Origin: Hyphomicrobiales bacterium
GTDB lineage: Bacteria; Pseudomonadota; Alphaproteobacteria; Rhizobiales; Methyloligellaceae
Length of the DNA stretch: 64,000 bases
NCBI GenBank assembly: GCA_021775555.1
Contig: JAJFHP010000003.1
Location: 1 to 64,000 of the forward strand
Direction: 5' to 3'
This document shows positions 1-9,439 of this stretch, piece after piece (the stretch's first letter is position 1; each line of letters begins with the position of its first letter). Made by a program: the position numbers and the translations under genes. The notes under the pieces are model-generated. The model did no database searches and had not been told where the DNA came from. It saw nothing but the letters and a program-made list of their open reading frames with translations.

Positions 1-1
1 C

Positions 2-157
2 TCGGAAGCCGAAGCGCGGCGATTCTTCGCCGTTCCGCGCGGATTGAGCGAACATGCCTTACGCAAATTGCGCAATATCGAGCCTTTACCGGTCACTGCG
101 GCTCAAATCCTGTTTGTGGAGCGATTTGAAGAGCTTATAGCGCCGCATAATAACTGA
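2..157 (+). CDS. C-terminal end of an unidentified protein (partial)
   Basis: An open frame enters from the left edge and ends with TGA at 155-157, giving 51 residues that finish in ELIAPHNN. I do not recognise the family. The composition (Arg/Glu-rich, amphipathic, no membrane segment) and codon use resemble the neighbouring genes, and the next gene starts about 85 bp downstream on the same strand, so it is probably the real 3' end of an upstream gene. The start lies outside the window. Confidence 0.5.
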   Translation, partial: SEAEARRFFAVPRGLSEHALRKLRNIEPLPVTAAQILFVERFEELIAPHNN

Positions 158-242
158 TTTCGGGTTTTTTAGCCCCATGCAGTGGGCAAAATACGCGACC
201 TGCCGTGCAAGTGCCGCAAGAGTGGGCTATTCTGACGCTTGG

Positions 243-770
243 ATGAGTGGAGAGATTATATATGTCGGACCATTGAGCGCCGTCGCCAGCACGGTCGAGG
301 CTTCGGGCGTGGGCTATCTCGTCACGCTCATGAACGATCAGATGATGGTCGAGAGACCACCTTCTATCCAACCTGAACGCCATCTGCGTCTGGTCATGAA
401 CGACATTTCCGAACCCCGGCCGGGCCTCGTGCCGCCGAATGACTCCCATGTTCAGGATCTCATCGATTTCGTTGTCGACTGGGATCGCCAACTGCCAATG
501 CTCATCCATTGCTGGGCCGGCATAAGCCGCTCGACCGCGGCAGCTTACATCACTCTTTGCGCGCTCAATCCCGGTATTGATGAAACGCACCTGGCGCAAA
601 CCCTGCGCGCCGCGTCACCGACCGCCACGCCCAACACACGGCTGGTTCTTCTGGCGGACGGGCTGCTCAAGCGCCGCGGGCGCATGAGCCATGCGGTTGA
701 GAGGATCGGGCGCGGGCAAACCACCATGGAAGGCACTCCGTTCCAGCTTCCGGCCCGCGTAGCTGCCTAA
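243..770 (+). CDS. Small tyrosine/dual-specificity phosphatase-like protein
   Basis: A 175-aa protein of the cysteine-dependent phosphatase superfamily. The signature loop HCWAGISRS (residues 89-97) fits HCx5R(S/T), with Cys90 as nucleophile and Arg96 binding phosphate. An Asp that could act as general acid lies upstream in the MNDISEP segment. The frame stays open upstream to an ATG at 177, but the family's first strand begins at IIYVGPLS, so the ATG at 243 is preferred; neither start has a strong ribosome site. It lies 3 bp ahead of the NadQ-like regulator and is probably co-transcribed with it. The substrate is unknown, and a role in NAD metabolism would be a guess from position only. Confidence 0.75.
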   Translation: MSGEIIYVGPLSAVASTVEASGVGYLVTLMNDQMMVERPPSIQPERHLRLVMNDISEPRPGLVPPNDSHVQDLIDFVVDWDRQLPMLIHCWAGISRSTAAAYITLCALNPGIDETHLAQTLRAASPTATPNTRLVLLADGLLKRRGRMSHAVERIGRGQTTMEGTPFQLPARVAA

Positions 771-773
771 GCC

Positions 774-1742
774 ATGATTACCCAAGCCAGCATCGAAATC
801 GGTCTTAACGCCGCGATTGTGAGCGTGCGTGAAGGGCAGCCACACATTCTTGTCACGCGTGAAGGCAATCAGTGGGATGCCCTCCCCTACGGTCCCTTCA
901 CGCCAATCGATCACCGGACACTTGATATCGGACTGCGAAACTGGGTGCGCGAACAAACCGGACTTGAGCTCGGTTATGTCGAACAGCTTTACACTTTTGG
1001 CGATCGGGGCCGTCATGCGATGCCGGACGACACCGGCCCGCACATTGTTTCAGTGGGCTATCTGGCCCTGATTTCCGAGGATCCGATGGAGCCGCTGGAA
1101 AGTGCGTCCTTTGCCCGCTGGTATGGCTATTTGCCGTGGGAGGACTGGCGCAAAGGCAAGCCTGAAATTCTCACAGCCGAACTCGAACCCCGTCTGAAGC
1201 GCTGGGCCGCTCAGCCCGACCAGGACGATAGCCGCGATTCAGTGCTCACGCGGCCTGAACGCCTGCGCATCTGTTTTGCCATGGAAGGCGCCGGCTGGGA
1301 CGAGGAAAAGGTGCTGGAGCGCTTCGAGTTGCTTTATGAGGCAGGGCTTGCAGCTGAGGCAAAACGTGACGGGCGCGAGGCGGTCAAGCAATGGGATGGC
1401 CTCCCCCAACTGGGCCGCCCCATGCAGTTCGACCATCGCCGGGTACTGGCCACCGCCATGAGCCGACTGCGCGGCAAACTCAAATACCGTCCCGTGATAT
1501 TCGAACTGCTGCCCGATTCTTTCACGCTTTTCGAATTGCAGAAAATTGTGGAGGCCATTCTTGGCCATCACCTGCACAAGCAGAACTTCCGCCGTCTGGT
1601 GGAGAGTGCGGGGCTTGTCGAACCAACCGGTGGCGTCAGCACGCAGACAGGAGGGCGACCGGCTAAACTGTTCCGGTTCCGCCGCGACGTGTTGCTCGAG
1701 CGGCCCTCTACCGGCGTGAAGATGAAAGGAGGACAAATCTGA
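774..1742 (+). CDS. nadQ: Nudix-related transcriptional regulator, NadQ/NrtR type (COG4111-like)
   Basis: A 322-aa protein with an N-terminal Nudix-like half (about residues 1-150; it lacks an intact catalytic Nudix box, so it is probably a ligand sensor) and a C-terminal winged-helix half (about 225-305, ending in a basic GGRPAKLFRFRR segment that looks like a DNA-binding wing). This architecture matches the NrtR/NadQ regulators of NAD metabolism; from memory, NadQ (COG4111) is the predicted repressor of nadABC in Alphaproteobacteria. The nadABC operon lies 3 kb downstream and carries a perfect palindrome just before nadA. The ATG is 3 bp after the phosphatase stop, so translation is probably coupled. 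The assignment rests on architecture and context; an ADP-ribose or NAD ligand is inference. Confidence 0.7.
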   Translation: MITQASIEIGLNAAIVSVREGQPHILVTREGNQWDALPYGPFTPIDHRTLDIGLRNWVREQTGLELGYVEQLYTFGDRGRHAMPDDTGPHIVSVGYLALISEDPMEPLESASFARWYGYLPWEDWRKGKPEILTAELEPRLKRWAAQPDQDDSRDSVLTRPERLRICFAMEGAGWDEEKVLERFELLYEAGLAAEAKRDGREAVKQWDGLPQLGRPMQFDHRRVLATAMSRLRGKLKYRPVIFELLPDSFTLFELQKIVEAILGHHLHKQNFRRLVESAGLVEPTGGVSTQTGGRPAKLFRFRRDVLLERPSTGVKMKGGQI

Positions 1743-1827
1743 GACCTCCTGTGAGGCCTTTAATTGAGTATAAAAAAGCCTATGTTCTCCCGAACAGGTC
1801 TGTCTGGTAAGTGCAATTGGAAGCCAC

Positions 1828-4551
1828 ATGTTCGATCTCATCGGGTTTGCACTGACCGTCCTCGCCATTCTTGTCATCCTCCCCATTGTCGCATTGGTGA
1901 GCACATCCAAGCTCCGCAAACGCGTCTTTTTTCTCGAAAACGAAATCCACACCCTTCGCAAACGCCTGGATGATCCCTCAACTGGCCTGCAAGCAGGCGA
2001 GAGTGAGGACGATGAGGAATCGCTTGAGCCGGACGAAGACGAAGATGCGCCTGAATCGGAAATTCCCCCTGAAATTGCTGCCGGTGACGATGATACATCC
2101 GGCAGACCGCCACAAATTGCGCTTTCGGGTGCGGATGGGGCAAGCGTGTCCATACGCTCTGCGCCCACCAGAAACATGGAGCAAACGCTCGGCACCAAAT
2201 GGACCGTCTGGGTTGGCGGTCTGGCACTGGCGCTTGGCGGCATTTTCCTGGTGCGTTACTCCATTGAGGCGGGTTTGCTTGGACCCGAGGTGCGGATCGC
2301 GCTTGGCGCTGCGTTTGCCGCCTGCCTGGCAATCGCTGGCGAATATGCCCGCCGCACTGACATGACGGCAAACCTGGCCGGTGTCCCAAGCGCCTATATT
2401 CCAGGCGTTCTCACCGCCGCCGGTGTTCTGACCGGCTTTGCGACCATCTATGCCGCCTACGCTCTTTATGAATTTCTGCCGCCGACCCTGGCTTTCATTT
2501 TGCTTGCGGGCTGCTCCTTTGCCGCCCTCTCCGCATCCTGGCTGCATGGGCCAGGCCTTGCTGCCATGGGGCTCGTCGGCAGTTACGCAACACCAGCACT
2601 CATTGCCACGCAGACGCCCAAAGCCTGGCCGCTGTTCATCTATCTCCTGTTCGTCACAGGCGCATCCTATTTTGCCGCACGGCTTAAAGGATGGCTGTGG
2701 CTCGCAGTCTCCGCCACCGCAGGCGCCGTTGCATGGGGCTTGTTGTGGTGTGCTGGAAACTGGAGCACCGGCGACATTATCCCCATGGGTTTCTACGTCC
2801 TGGCGCTCATGGCGGGTGCCGCCTATTTCCTCGCCTACATGTCTGAGGAAGAAACGAAAACAGACATAGACGAAACAAAGGACCTGGCCCTGCAGCAAAT
2901 GGACTGGGCGGCTTCCGGCGTCCTTGCGGCCATCACATTCCTCGTCCTGCCTGCTGTGCGGCAGGACGATTATTCCACGCAATCGCTTGTGCTACTGGGT
3001 GCGGCAACGCTCATGGTCCTTGCCATCGCCTGGCGTTGGCGCAACCTGTCCACGCTTATCGTCTGGGCCGCAGCCCTGTTCGGCACCCTCTATCTGACAT
3101 GGCATATCCCACAGCTTGCCGCTGCCACGCCATCTCAAGCCTATCTGGATACAACGCCCGTACCACCACCGGAACTTTGGATATTTCTATTGGTCGGAGC
3201 CGTCTTCGGCGCGGGCTTCGCAGCAGCAGGGTTTGTGAAAACAATTCACGGCACAAGCCACCCCTTCTGGATCCTCACCTCAGCAATCGTACCAATCGTC
3301 ATATTTGCCTATAGCTATCTGCGGGCGACGAACTTTGAACAGGACGTTCCCTTCGGGCTCGTCGGGCTGGCCATTGCAGCACTTTATGTTGGCGCAAGCG
3401 ATGTCATCTTCCGCAAGGGAGTTGATGAAGTATGGGGCTGGCGATCAGGCTGTTACGCGGCGGCAGCCGTTATCGCCCTGGCGCTCGCTTTCACAATCCT
3501 GCTGGAAAAAGGCTGGCTCACTATTGCGCTTGCCCTGGTGGCCCCCGGGCTTGGATGGGTGGCGCTCAAGCGCCCGGTGCCGGGCTTGCGTTATCTGGCT
3601 GCTGGCATGGCTGCCGTGGTGATGGCGCGGCTCGTCTTCGACCCCGTCATCATCGGCAACGCGATTGGCTCCACGCCCATCCTGAATTGGCTGCTATATG
3701 GCTACGGCGTGCCGGCGGCGGCATTCATCGGCGCCTCCCTGCTGTTCCGTCAGCACACAGACGACAGATGCATCCAGATATTGGAGGCCGCCGGTATTTT
3801 GTGCATCGTGGCATTGACGGGCCTGCAAATCCGCCATTTGCTGAACGATGGCAATGTGTATTCACAACATTTCGACCTCTGGGAGTTGAGCATCCACACA
3901 ATTTCCATGCTCGGCCTCGCCATCGGTCTCCAGCGGCTCTATGACCGTACCAGCCGGCTCACAGTTGAATGGGCCGCCGCCATCCTTGGCATGGCGGGAT
4001 TGGCCGCAATCCTGCTCGGCCACCTTCTTTTCTGGAACCCGGTGCTCACTGGAGATTCCATCGGTGAAGGCCGCTTCTTCAATTTGCTGCTGCTGGCCTA
4101 TGTCGTCCCTGCACTGCTCTGCTGCGCCTTATACTGGGTCTCATATGGCCGCCGTAAGGAACGCTATGTCACAGCCATCGGCGCAACGGCTCTACTCCTG
4201 CTGCTCGCTTATATCACTCTGGAAAACAGGGCCCTCTTCCATGGCGCCTATCTTCAGGCCGGCCTGACAAGCGATGCGGAATGGTACGCCTATTCAGCCA
4301 TTTGGCTGGTTTACGGTGTGGGTCTGCTCGCATCTGGAATTGTCACCAATCTCGCCGCCCTGCGCTATGCCTCGCTGGCAATCATCATCCTGACCGTCGC
4401 CAAGGTCTTCCTGTCTGATCTTTCTCATCTCTCAGGAATATTACGGGCGCTCTCATTTATCGGCCTGGGGCTGGTGCTGGTCGGCATCGGATTTTTCTAC
4501 CAGAGATTTGTCTTCCCGCATCAAGCACCGGCTCAGGAAGACGCTGGCTAA
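1828..4551 (+). CDS. DUF2339 family multi-pass membrane protein
   Basis: A 907-aa protein. An N-terminal helix (residues 1-25) is followed by a coiled-coil-like stretch and an acidic linker rich in Asp and Glu (about 50-95). About twenty or more hydrophobic segments then fill the rest of the chain. The segment starting LGTKWTVWVGGLALALGG (about 113-130) is typical of DUF2339. The function of the family is not established; it is an inner-membrane protein. Its start ATG at 1828 has no clear Shine-Dalgarno. A hairpin with a short T tract follows at 4634-4658, so it is probably not transcribed together with nadA. Confidence 0.85.
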   Translation: MFDLIGFALTVLAILVILPIVALVSTSKLRKRVFFLENEIHTLRKRLDDPSTGLQAGESEDDEESLEPDEDEDAPESEIPPEIAAGDDDTSGRPPQIALSGADGASVSIRSAPTRNMEQTLGTKWTVWVGGLALALGGIFLVRYSIEAGLLGPEVRIALGAAFAACLAIAGEYARRTDMTANLAGVPSAYIPGVLTAAGVLTGFATIYAAYALYEFLPPTLAFILLAGCSFAALSASWLHGPGLAAMGLVGSYATPALIATQTPKAWPLFIYLLFVTGASYFAARLKGWLWLAVSATAGAVAWGLLWCAGNWSTGDIIPMGFYVLALMAGAAYFLAYMSEEETKTDIDETKDLALQQMDWAASGVLAAITFLVLPAVRQDDYSTQSLVLLGAATLMVLAIAWRWRNLSTLIVWAAALFGTLYLTWHIPQLAAATPSQAYLDTTPVPPPELWIFLLVGAVFGAGFAAAGFVKTIHGTSHPFWILTSAIVPIVIFAYSYLRATNFEQDVPFGLVGLAIAALYVGASDVIFRKGVDEVWGWRSGCYAAAAVIALALAFTILLEKGWLTIALALVAPGLGWVALKRPVPGLRYLAAGMAAVVMARLVFDPVIIGNAIGSTPILNWLLYGYGVPAAAFIGASLLFRQHTDDRCIQILEAAGILCIVALTGLQIRHLLNDGNVYSQHFDLWELSIHTISMLGLAIGLQRLYDRTSRLTVEWAAAILGMAGLAAILLGHLLFWNPVLTGDSIGEGRFFNLLLLAYVVPALLCCALYWVSYGRRKERYVTAIGATALLLLLAYITLENRALFHGAYLQAGLTSDAEWYAYSAIWLVYGVGLLASGIVTNLAALRYASLAIIILTVAKVFLSDLSHLSGILRALSFIGLGLVLVGIGFFYQRFVFPHQAPAQEDAG

Positions 4552-4633
4552 GGCGTAAAGTAGTGGAAATTTGCCTGTGGCAACACACCCCGCTGGCTAT
4601 TTCTGCTCACTTCGACTATATTAAAGAATATGA

Positions 4634-4658
4634 ACCGGCCCACCTTGCCGGTCCTTTT
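4634..4658 (+). terminator. Short terminator-like hairpin after the DUF2339 gene
   Basis: ACCGGC at 4634-4639 pairs with GCCGGT at 4647-4652 across a 7-nt loop and is followed by CCTTTT. The T tract is short, so termination may be partial. The right arm overlaps a possible -35 element (TTGCCG, 4645-4650) of the nad promoter. Confidence 0.4.
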
Positions 4659-4668
4659 AACGCTCCCT

Positions 4669-4689
4669 ATATGCTCAAATAGAGCATAT
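4669..4689. promoter_or_regulatory. Perfect palindrome, probable NadQ operator of nadABC
   Basis: ATATGCTC (4669-4676) and its exact reverse complement GAGCATAT (4682-4689) flank a 5-nt AAATA spacer. The repeat ends 18 bp before the nadA start. A possible promoter, TTGCCG (4645-4650) and TATATG (4668-4673) with a 17-nt spacer, would put the palindrome over the -10 element and start site, the classic position for a repressor. That the nearby COG4111-like regulator binds it is inference. Confidence 0.65.
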
Positions 4690-4707
4690 TAAAGGCAGGA
4701 GGCTCAG

Positions 4708-5769
4708 ATGTCGATCATTGAGACCGCACCCAACGTTACGGACGCCGTGATCAAGCATGGCATTATGGATATGCCAAATCTGGAGTACACGGCTGCATTA
4801 GCCAAGGAAACCGCTCACGCTTATGAGCGCGTCTCCAGTGTGGTTCCCCCTGTCGAATGGCCGGCCTTCGCGCCTTACATCAAGGCGATCAACGAGCTGA
4901 AAAAAGAACGCAATGCAGTGATCCTGGCGCATAATTACATGACGCCAGAGATATTCCACTGCATCTCAGATTATGTTGGTGATTCGCTGCAACTGGCGAA
5001 GGAGGCCGCAAAAACAGATGCAGACATCATCGTCCAGTGCGGCGTCCACTTCATGGCTGAAACTGCAAAACTCCTTAGCCCTGAGAAGACGGTACTCATC
5101 CCCGATATGAAAGCCGGCTGCTCGCTGGCTGAATCCATCACCGGCGCCGATGTGCGCGCCATGCGTGAAGCCTATCCGGGCGTACCTGTGGTCACCTATG
5201 CCAATTGTTCCGCAGAAGTGAAAGCCGAATGCGATATCTGCTGCACGTCCGCCAATGCAGTAAAAATTGTTGAATCGCTGGGCGTACCCCGCGTCATCTT
5301 CGTGCCGGATGAATATCTTGCAAAATATGTGGCCAGCCAGACCGATGTCGAGATCATCGCCTGGAAAGGGCGCTGCGAAGTGCATGAACGCTTCACCGGT
5401 GATGAATTGCGCGCCGTGCGCGAGATCGATCCGGGTGTCAAGATTATCGCCCATCCGGAATGCCCTCCCGATGTGCTGGCGGAAGCCGACTTCACCGGCT
5501 CAACAACCGGCATGATCAACTATGTGAAAGACAACCAACCCAAGAAAGTCGTGATGGTGACCGAATGCTCCATGAGCGACAATGTGGCGGCTGAAACACC
5601 AGGTGTCGAATTTGTGAGGCCGTGCAATCTGTGCCCTCACATGAAACGCATCACGCTTCCCAAAATACTGGATTCATTGGTTTATCTCAAAGTAGAGATC
5701 ACCATTGACCCGGATGTCGCAGAGCGGGCACGAGCCTCCGTTGAGCGGATGGTGGAACTCAGCAAGTAA
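4708..5769 (+). CDS. nadA: Quinolinate synthase NadA
   Basis: This enzyme condenses iminoaspartate with dihydroxyacetone phosphate to quinolinate, the second step of de novo NAD synthesis, using an oxygen-labile [4Fe-4S] cluster. The 353-aa length is normal for the family. Motifs include AHNYMTPEI (74-82), Cys111 in [15 protein letters not shown], Cys179 in CCTSANA and the PCNLCPHMK segment near residue 305; these cysteines include the likely cluster ligands. The start ATG follows a good AGGAGG ribosome site. It is the first gene of nadA-nadB-nadC, with nadB 25 bp downstream, and is probably controlled by the palindrome at 4669. Confidence 0.97.
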   Translation: MSIIETAPNVTDAVIKHGIMDMPNLEYTAALAKETAHAYERVSSVVPPVEWPAFAPYIKAINELKKERNAVILAHNYMTPEIFHCISDYVGDSLQLAKEAAKTDADIIVQCGVHFMAETAKLLSPEKTVLIPDMKAGCSLAESITGADVRAMREAYPGVPVVTYANCSAEVKAECDICCTSANAVKIVESLGVPRVIFVPDEYLAKYVASQTDVEIIAWKGRCEVHERFTGDELRAVREIDPGVKIIAHPECPPDVLAEADFTGSTTGMINYVKDNQPKKVVMVTECSMSDNVAAETPGVEFVRPCNLCPHMKRITLPKILDSLVYLKVEITIDPDVAERARASVERMVELSK

Positions 5770-5794
5770 CCTGTACCCTGCAAGGAGCTGGATC

Positions 5795-7450
5795 ATGGCC
5801 TCAGCGGTGATGAAAAAAGCTCTCCCCGCGAACGTGACCAGCGGAGAGAGCATCGTCATCATAGGTGCCGGACTTGCCGGGCTATTCACAGCCCTCAAAC
5901 TCAGCCCCCACCCCGTGATCCTGATTTCTCCCGTTCCCCTTGGGAGAGGGACATCGAGCGGCTGGGCCCAAGGCGGCATTGCTGCCGCCATCTCTGAGGG
6001 AGATACTCCGCAAGCGCATGCACATGACACGATCCGCGCCGGCGCCGGCATCGTCGATGAAGGCCTTGCATATTTACTTGCCCGCGAAGCACCCGACAGA
6101 ATCGAGGACCTGCTGCGCCTTGGCGTCCCCTTCGACAAGGACATCGAAGGCAAGCTCCAGCTTTCACGCGAGGCCGCACACAGCGCGCGGCGCATCGCCA
6201 GGGTCAAAGGCGACCTCTCAGGCAAGGCCATCATGGCTGCCGTCATGGCGGCAGTGCGCAAAACAACCTCAATCCATATCGTTGAAGGTGTAAGTGCCCA
6301 CGCACTGGCTATGGGTGATACTCGCCACGTCTCCGGCGTTCATTTGTGGCCAACAGGATCGCTCGGCCAGGGAGATGCCATCACGCTCCGAGCCAAGGCC
6401 GTTGTGCTGGCCAGTGGCGGCGTTGGGCAGCTGTTTGATATCACCACCAACCCCTCAGCCGCCCACGGCGAAGGCGTTGCCATGGCGGCACGCGCCGGTG
6501 CCGTAATTGCTGATCCTGAATTTGTGCAATTCCACCCCACTGCTCTCAATGTTGGCCGTGACCCCGCGCCCCTGGCAACAGAAGCATTGCGTGGTGAAGG
6601 CGCGGTGCTGGTGAATGGCAAGGGTGAGCGATACATGAGTGCCGTCCATGAAGATGCTGAACTGGCCCCACGCGACGTTGTTGCGCGTGCGACCTTCCGC
6701 GAGGTGCAATCTGGGCGTGGCGCTTTTCTCGACTGCCGCGAAGCCATAGGAGACCATTTTGCCGGCAAATTCCCCGCCCTGTCCGAAATCTGTGCTCAAG
6801 CCGGTATCGACCCTGTGCATGAAACGATCCCCATCGCACCTGCCGCGCACTATCATATGGGCGGTGTGCTAACGGACGCGAATGGACGCACAACGGTTGA
6901 TGGCCTGTGGGCCTGCGGTGAAGTCGCCTGCACCGGCGCACATGGCGCAAATCGCCTGGCCTCGAATTCACTGCTGGAAACCGTGGTGTTCGGTGCGCGG
7001 ATTGCGAACGATATCTCTGGTCTTGTACCCTATTTGAAAGCACAGGATTCAGACCTCCTGCCTCTTCCTGAAAGCAGCGCAACAGGGTGGGATACAGCAT
7101 CCCTTGCACCCATCTCGAAACAGATCCGGCACACCATGACGCAATATGTTGGCGTGGTGCGCGAGGATGAGGGACTGCGTAAAGCGCTTGGCAGCATCGC
7201 CAGCACATCACAAAGCAAACTCCCTCTGGCCGTGCGCAACTGGATCCTGACGGCTGAATTTATTGCCGCAGGTGCGCTGCAACGCGAAGAATCCCGCGGC
7301 GGCCAGTTCCGCAGTGATTACCCTGAGCCACGCAAGGTTTGGGCGCGCCGCACCACGCTCAAACTTTATGACATCAAGGCGATCAGCAACGCGGCAGATA
7401 CATCCATGCCCCATGCAAGCAACGTCATAAAGGTGGCCTTCGCAAAATGA
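5795..7450 (+). CDS. nadB: L-aspartate oxidase NadB
   Basis: A 551-aa FAD enzyme that oxidises L-aspartate to iminoaspartate for NadA. The dinucleotide fold is at the N terminus (IVIIGAGLAGLFTALKL, about residues 17-33), followed by the substrate/FAD motif GTSSGWAQGGIAA and the C-terminal FAD motif GANRLASNSLLE. The open frame extends upstream into nadA, but the ATG at 5795 has an AAGGAG site 8 nt upstream and gives the usual family N terminus. Its 3' end overlaps nadC by 4 bp (ATGA), so the two are probably translationally coupled. Confidence 0.96.
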   Translation: MASAVMKKALPANVTSGESIVIIGAGLAGLFTALKLSPHPVILISPVPLGRGTSSGWAQGGIAAAISEGDTPQAHAHDTIRAGAGIVDEGLAYLLAREAPDRIEDLLRLGVPFDKDIEGKLQLSREAAHSARRIARVKGDLSGKAIMAAVMAAVRKTTSIHIVEGVSAHALAMGDTRHVSGVHLWPTGSLGQGDAITLRAKAVVLASGGVGQLFDITTNPSAAHGEGVAMAARAGAVIADPEFVQFHPTALNVGRDPAPLATEALRGEGAVLVNGKGERYMSAVHEDAELAPRDVVARATFREVQSGRGAFLDCREAIGDHFAGKFPALSEICAQAGIDPVHETIPIAPAAHYHMGGVLTDANGRTTVDGLWACGEVACTGAHGANRLASNSLLETVVFGARIANDISGLVPYLKAQDSDLLPLPESSATGWDTASLAPISKQIRHTMTQYVGVVREDEGLRKALGSIASTSQSKLPLAVRNWILTAEFIAAGALQREESRGGQFRSDYPEPRKVWARRTTLKLYDIKAISNAADTSMPHASNVIKVAFAK

Positions 7451-8364
7451 GCAAAAAACCCAAACTGAAGGTTGTGCCTGGGTTTGCAGGTGATCGCGCC
7501 GCTGGCAAAGAGTCCGCTCTGTCAGCCTTACCCAACCTTCTGGTGGAGGCTGCAGTCAAAGCCGCCCTTGAGGAAGATTTGGGACTTGCCGGTGACATCA
7601 CAACCCGTGCCACCGTGCCGGCGACCACTCTTGCCAAAGCCGCCATTAGCGCACGCGAGCCCGGTCGCATTGCGGGGCTGCAATTCGCCCAGGCTGCTTT
7701 CAATTGCATTGATCCGACTGTTTCCTTTCAGACAGTTATGCATGACGGGGAAGATGCAAAGCGGGGCGATACCCTCGCGCACCTCTCGGGACCGGCAGCC
7801 GCGATCCTCACGGGCGAACGCGTGGCACTCAATTTCCTCTCTCACCTGAGCGGCATAGCCACAACAACCCATGCCTTCGTGAAGGCCATAAAAGGCACCA
7901 ATGCACATATCTGCTGTACGCGAAAAACAACGCCGGGTCTGCGCGCATTCGAGAAATATGCAGTGCGTGCGGGAGGCGGGCAAAACCACCGTTTCGGGCT
8001 CTATGACGCTGTGCTCATTAAAGACAATCACATTGCGGCTGCTGGTGGCGTCGGCGCTGCTGTGAAAAGCGCTCGCGCCCATGCCGGTCACATGATCAAG
8101 ATCGAAGTCGAGGTCGATACGCTGGAGCAACTTGATGATCTTTTGTCACTCCCAGTCGACGCGGTGCTGCTCGACAATATGGGCGTGGGAGAACTGTCGG
8201 AGGCCGTGAAACGTGTCGATGGAAAAATTGTGACCGAAGCCTCTGGCGGTGTCACGCTGGATACTGTGCGTGGGGTCGCCGAGACGGGCGTCGACCTGAT
8301 TTCGGTGGGCTCTCTTACCCACTCCCCGAAAGCGCTAGACCTCGGGCTGGACTTTCTTTCTTAA
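7447..8364 (+). CDS. nadC: Nicotinate-nucleotide pyrophosphorylase NadC
   Basis: A 305-aa quinolinate phosphoribosyltransferase making nicotinate mononucleotide from quinolinate and PRPP, the last dedicated step of the de novo pathway. Diagnostic segments are EEDLGLAGDITTRA, the catalytic-site stretch CTRKTTPGLRAFEKYAV, and VLIKDNHI. About 25 residues precede the conserved core, slightly longer than usual. It begins within the last codons of nadB. Its last 50 bp overlap the 3' end of the oppositely oriented SleB-type gene, an unusually long convergent overlap. Confidence 0.96.
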   Translation: MSKKPKLKVVPGFAGDRAAGKESALSALPNLLVEAAVKAALEEDLGLAGDITTRATVPATTLAKAAISAREPGRIAGLQFAQAAFNCIDPTVSFQTVMHDGEDAKRGDTLAHLSGPAAAILTGERVALNFLSHLSGIATTTHAFVKAIKGTNAHICCTRKTTPGLRAFEKYAVRAGGGQNHRFGLYDAVLIKDNHIAAAGGVGAAVKSARAHAGHMIKIEVEVDTLEQLDDLLSLPVDAVLLDNMGVGELSEAVKRVDGKIVTEASGGVTLDTVRGVAETGVDLISVGSLTHSPKALDLGLDFLS

Positions 8365-9430
8365 GCACGTCATCGACCTGCTCGGTCCGGACGCGGTAGA
8401 AAATATGCCGTCCAACCTGCTTGATGCGGTTCAACCCCCGACGCCAGCGCGGATTCACATAATTCGCGTGATAATGGGTCGCATGGCCGATATCCCCGAG
8501 CCAGCTTTTCCCCGACGTCATTTTCTGCGCAAGTTGATTGGCCATGAGCCATTTGCCCTTGTCTTTCGCAATATCCGCCTTGCGATCACAGGTGAATGAG
8601 AACTGGCAACCTGTGCGCCGGTGCGAACCCTGATAAACAACACCGCAAATGGTGTCGGGATAGAGCGTTGAACGCACCCGGTTCATGACCACCTGCGCCA
8701 CTGCCACCTGGCCACGGGTTGGCTCACCTCGTGCCTCGAAATAGATTGCCGTCGCCAGGCAGCGGCGCTGACGTGCCTGGTATTCGTTCTCGGTCTCACC
8801 TTTGAAAATCAAACCGCGGCTGATCTTGGATTTCTGTGGCCCCGTCTTAAACGAGGGCTTGATACGAGCAGCTTCAACTTCAGCAAACCCCGGGGCCTTG
8901 GGGCGTAGCAGCGACGACATAAACAGCGATACGCTGGTGCGCTGGGAAATTGGTATCGCCGGGAGGAGACCAAATTCCTTGGCACGATGGTCTATTGGCT
9001 CTAGCTGCCTGGGTTCGGCAGGCTGACTTGCAAGTGCTGCCACTCTTTGCGGAGCTGGTTTGGGAATAGACCCGGTAACCGTCATATCCGCCTGAATGGG
9101 TGCATTGGCAAGGACTGTGGCCTTGGTGAGCTTCGGTTCCGACTCCAGACCCTTTCTAGAACGGGTCAGCATTACGTAACGGTCCGCCCGGGGGCCTTTA
9201 TGCGGCCCGGCGAAAAGATGATCCGCCTCACCTGCAATTTTCGGCTGGGTAATATTTGTCCGGGATGAGGGAATATGACGGCTATGGACCGAGCCGGTGC
9301 CTGACAGGGTAGCATTGACTGAAATGCCCAAATTTTGCGGATCACCCGCGTAATAGCCAAGCGCCATCGCTGGCGCGACCATCATCGCGGCAAACAGTTG
9401 CCACTTTCCGCTTAAAAAGCGAATCCCCAT
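8315..9430 (-). CDS. SleB-type cell wall hydrolase
   Basis: A 371-aa exported peptidoglycan hydrolase. An N-terminal hydrophobic segment (about residues 9-30) acts as signal or anchor, a low-complexity linker of about 200 residues follows, and the C-terminal Hydrolase_2 domain (about 230-350) contains AIYFEARGEP, with the conserved catalytic Glu, plus GVVYQGSHRRTGCQFSF and THYHANYV. The family is named from spore germination, but in non-sporing Alphaproteobacteria it is a wall-remodelling lytic enzyme. The frame is open 22 codons further upstream, but those codons encode part of a direct-repeat array (9440-9498), so the ATG at 9430 is preferred. It converges on and overlaps nadC. Confidence 0.85.
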   Translation of the reverse strand: MGIRFLSGKWQLFAAMMVAPAMALGYYAGDPQNLGISVNATLSGTGSVHSRHIPSSRTNITQPKIAGEADHLFAGPHKGPRADRYVMLTRSRKGLESEPKLTKATVLANAPIQADMTVTGSIPKPAPQRVAALASQPAEPRQLEPIDHRAKEFGLLPAIPISQRTSVSLFMSSLLRPKAPGFAEVEAARIKPSFKTGPQKSKISRGLIFKGETENEYQARQRRCLATAIYFEARGEPTRGQVAVAQVVMNRVRSTLYPDTICGVVYQGSHRRTGCQFSFTCDRKADIAKDKGKWLMANQLAQKMTSGKSWLGDIGHATHYHANYVNPRWRRGLNRIKQVGRHIFYRVRTEQVDDVLKKESPARGLALSGSG

Positions 9431-9439
9431 TCCGAGCAA

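Noticed and set aside
1239-2243. A 334-aa minus-strand frame overlapping the NadQ-like and DUF2339 genes
   Set aside because: It is antisense to two well-supported genes and has low-complexity composition (Ser runs) typical of shadow frames. The same applies to 30640-31530, 48604-49509 and 9909-10640.
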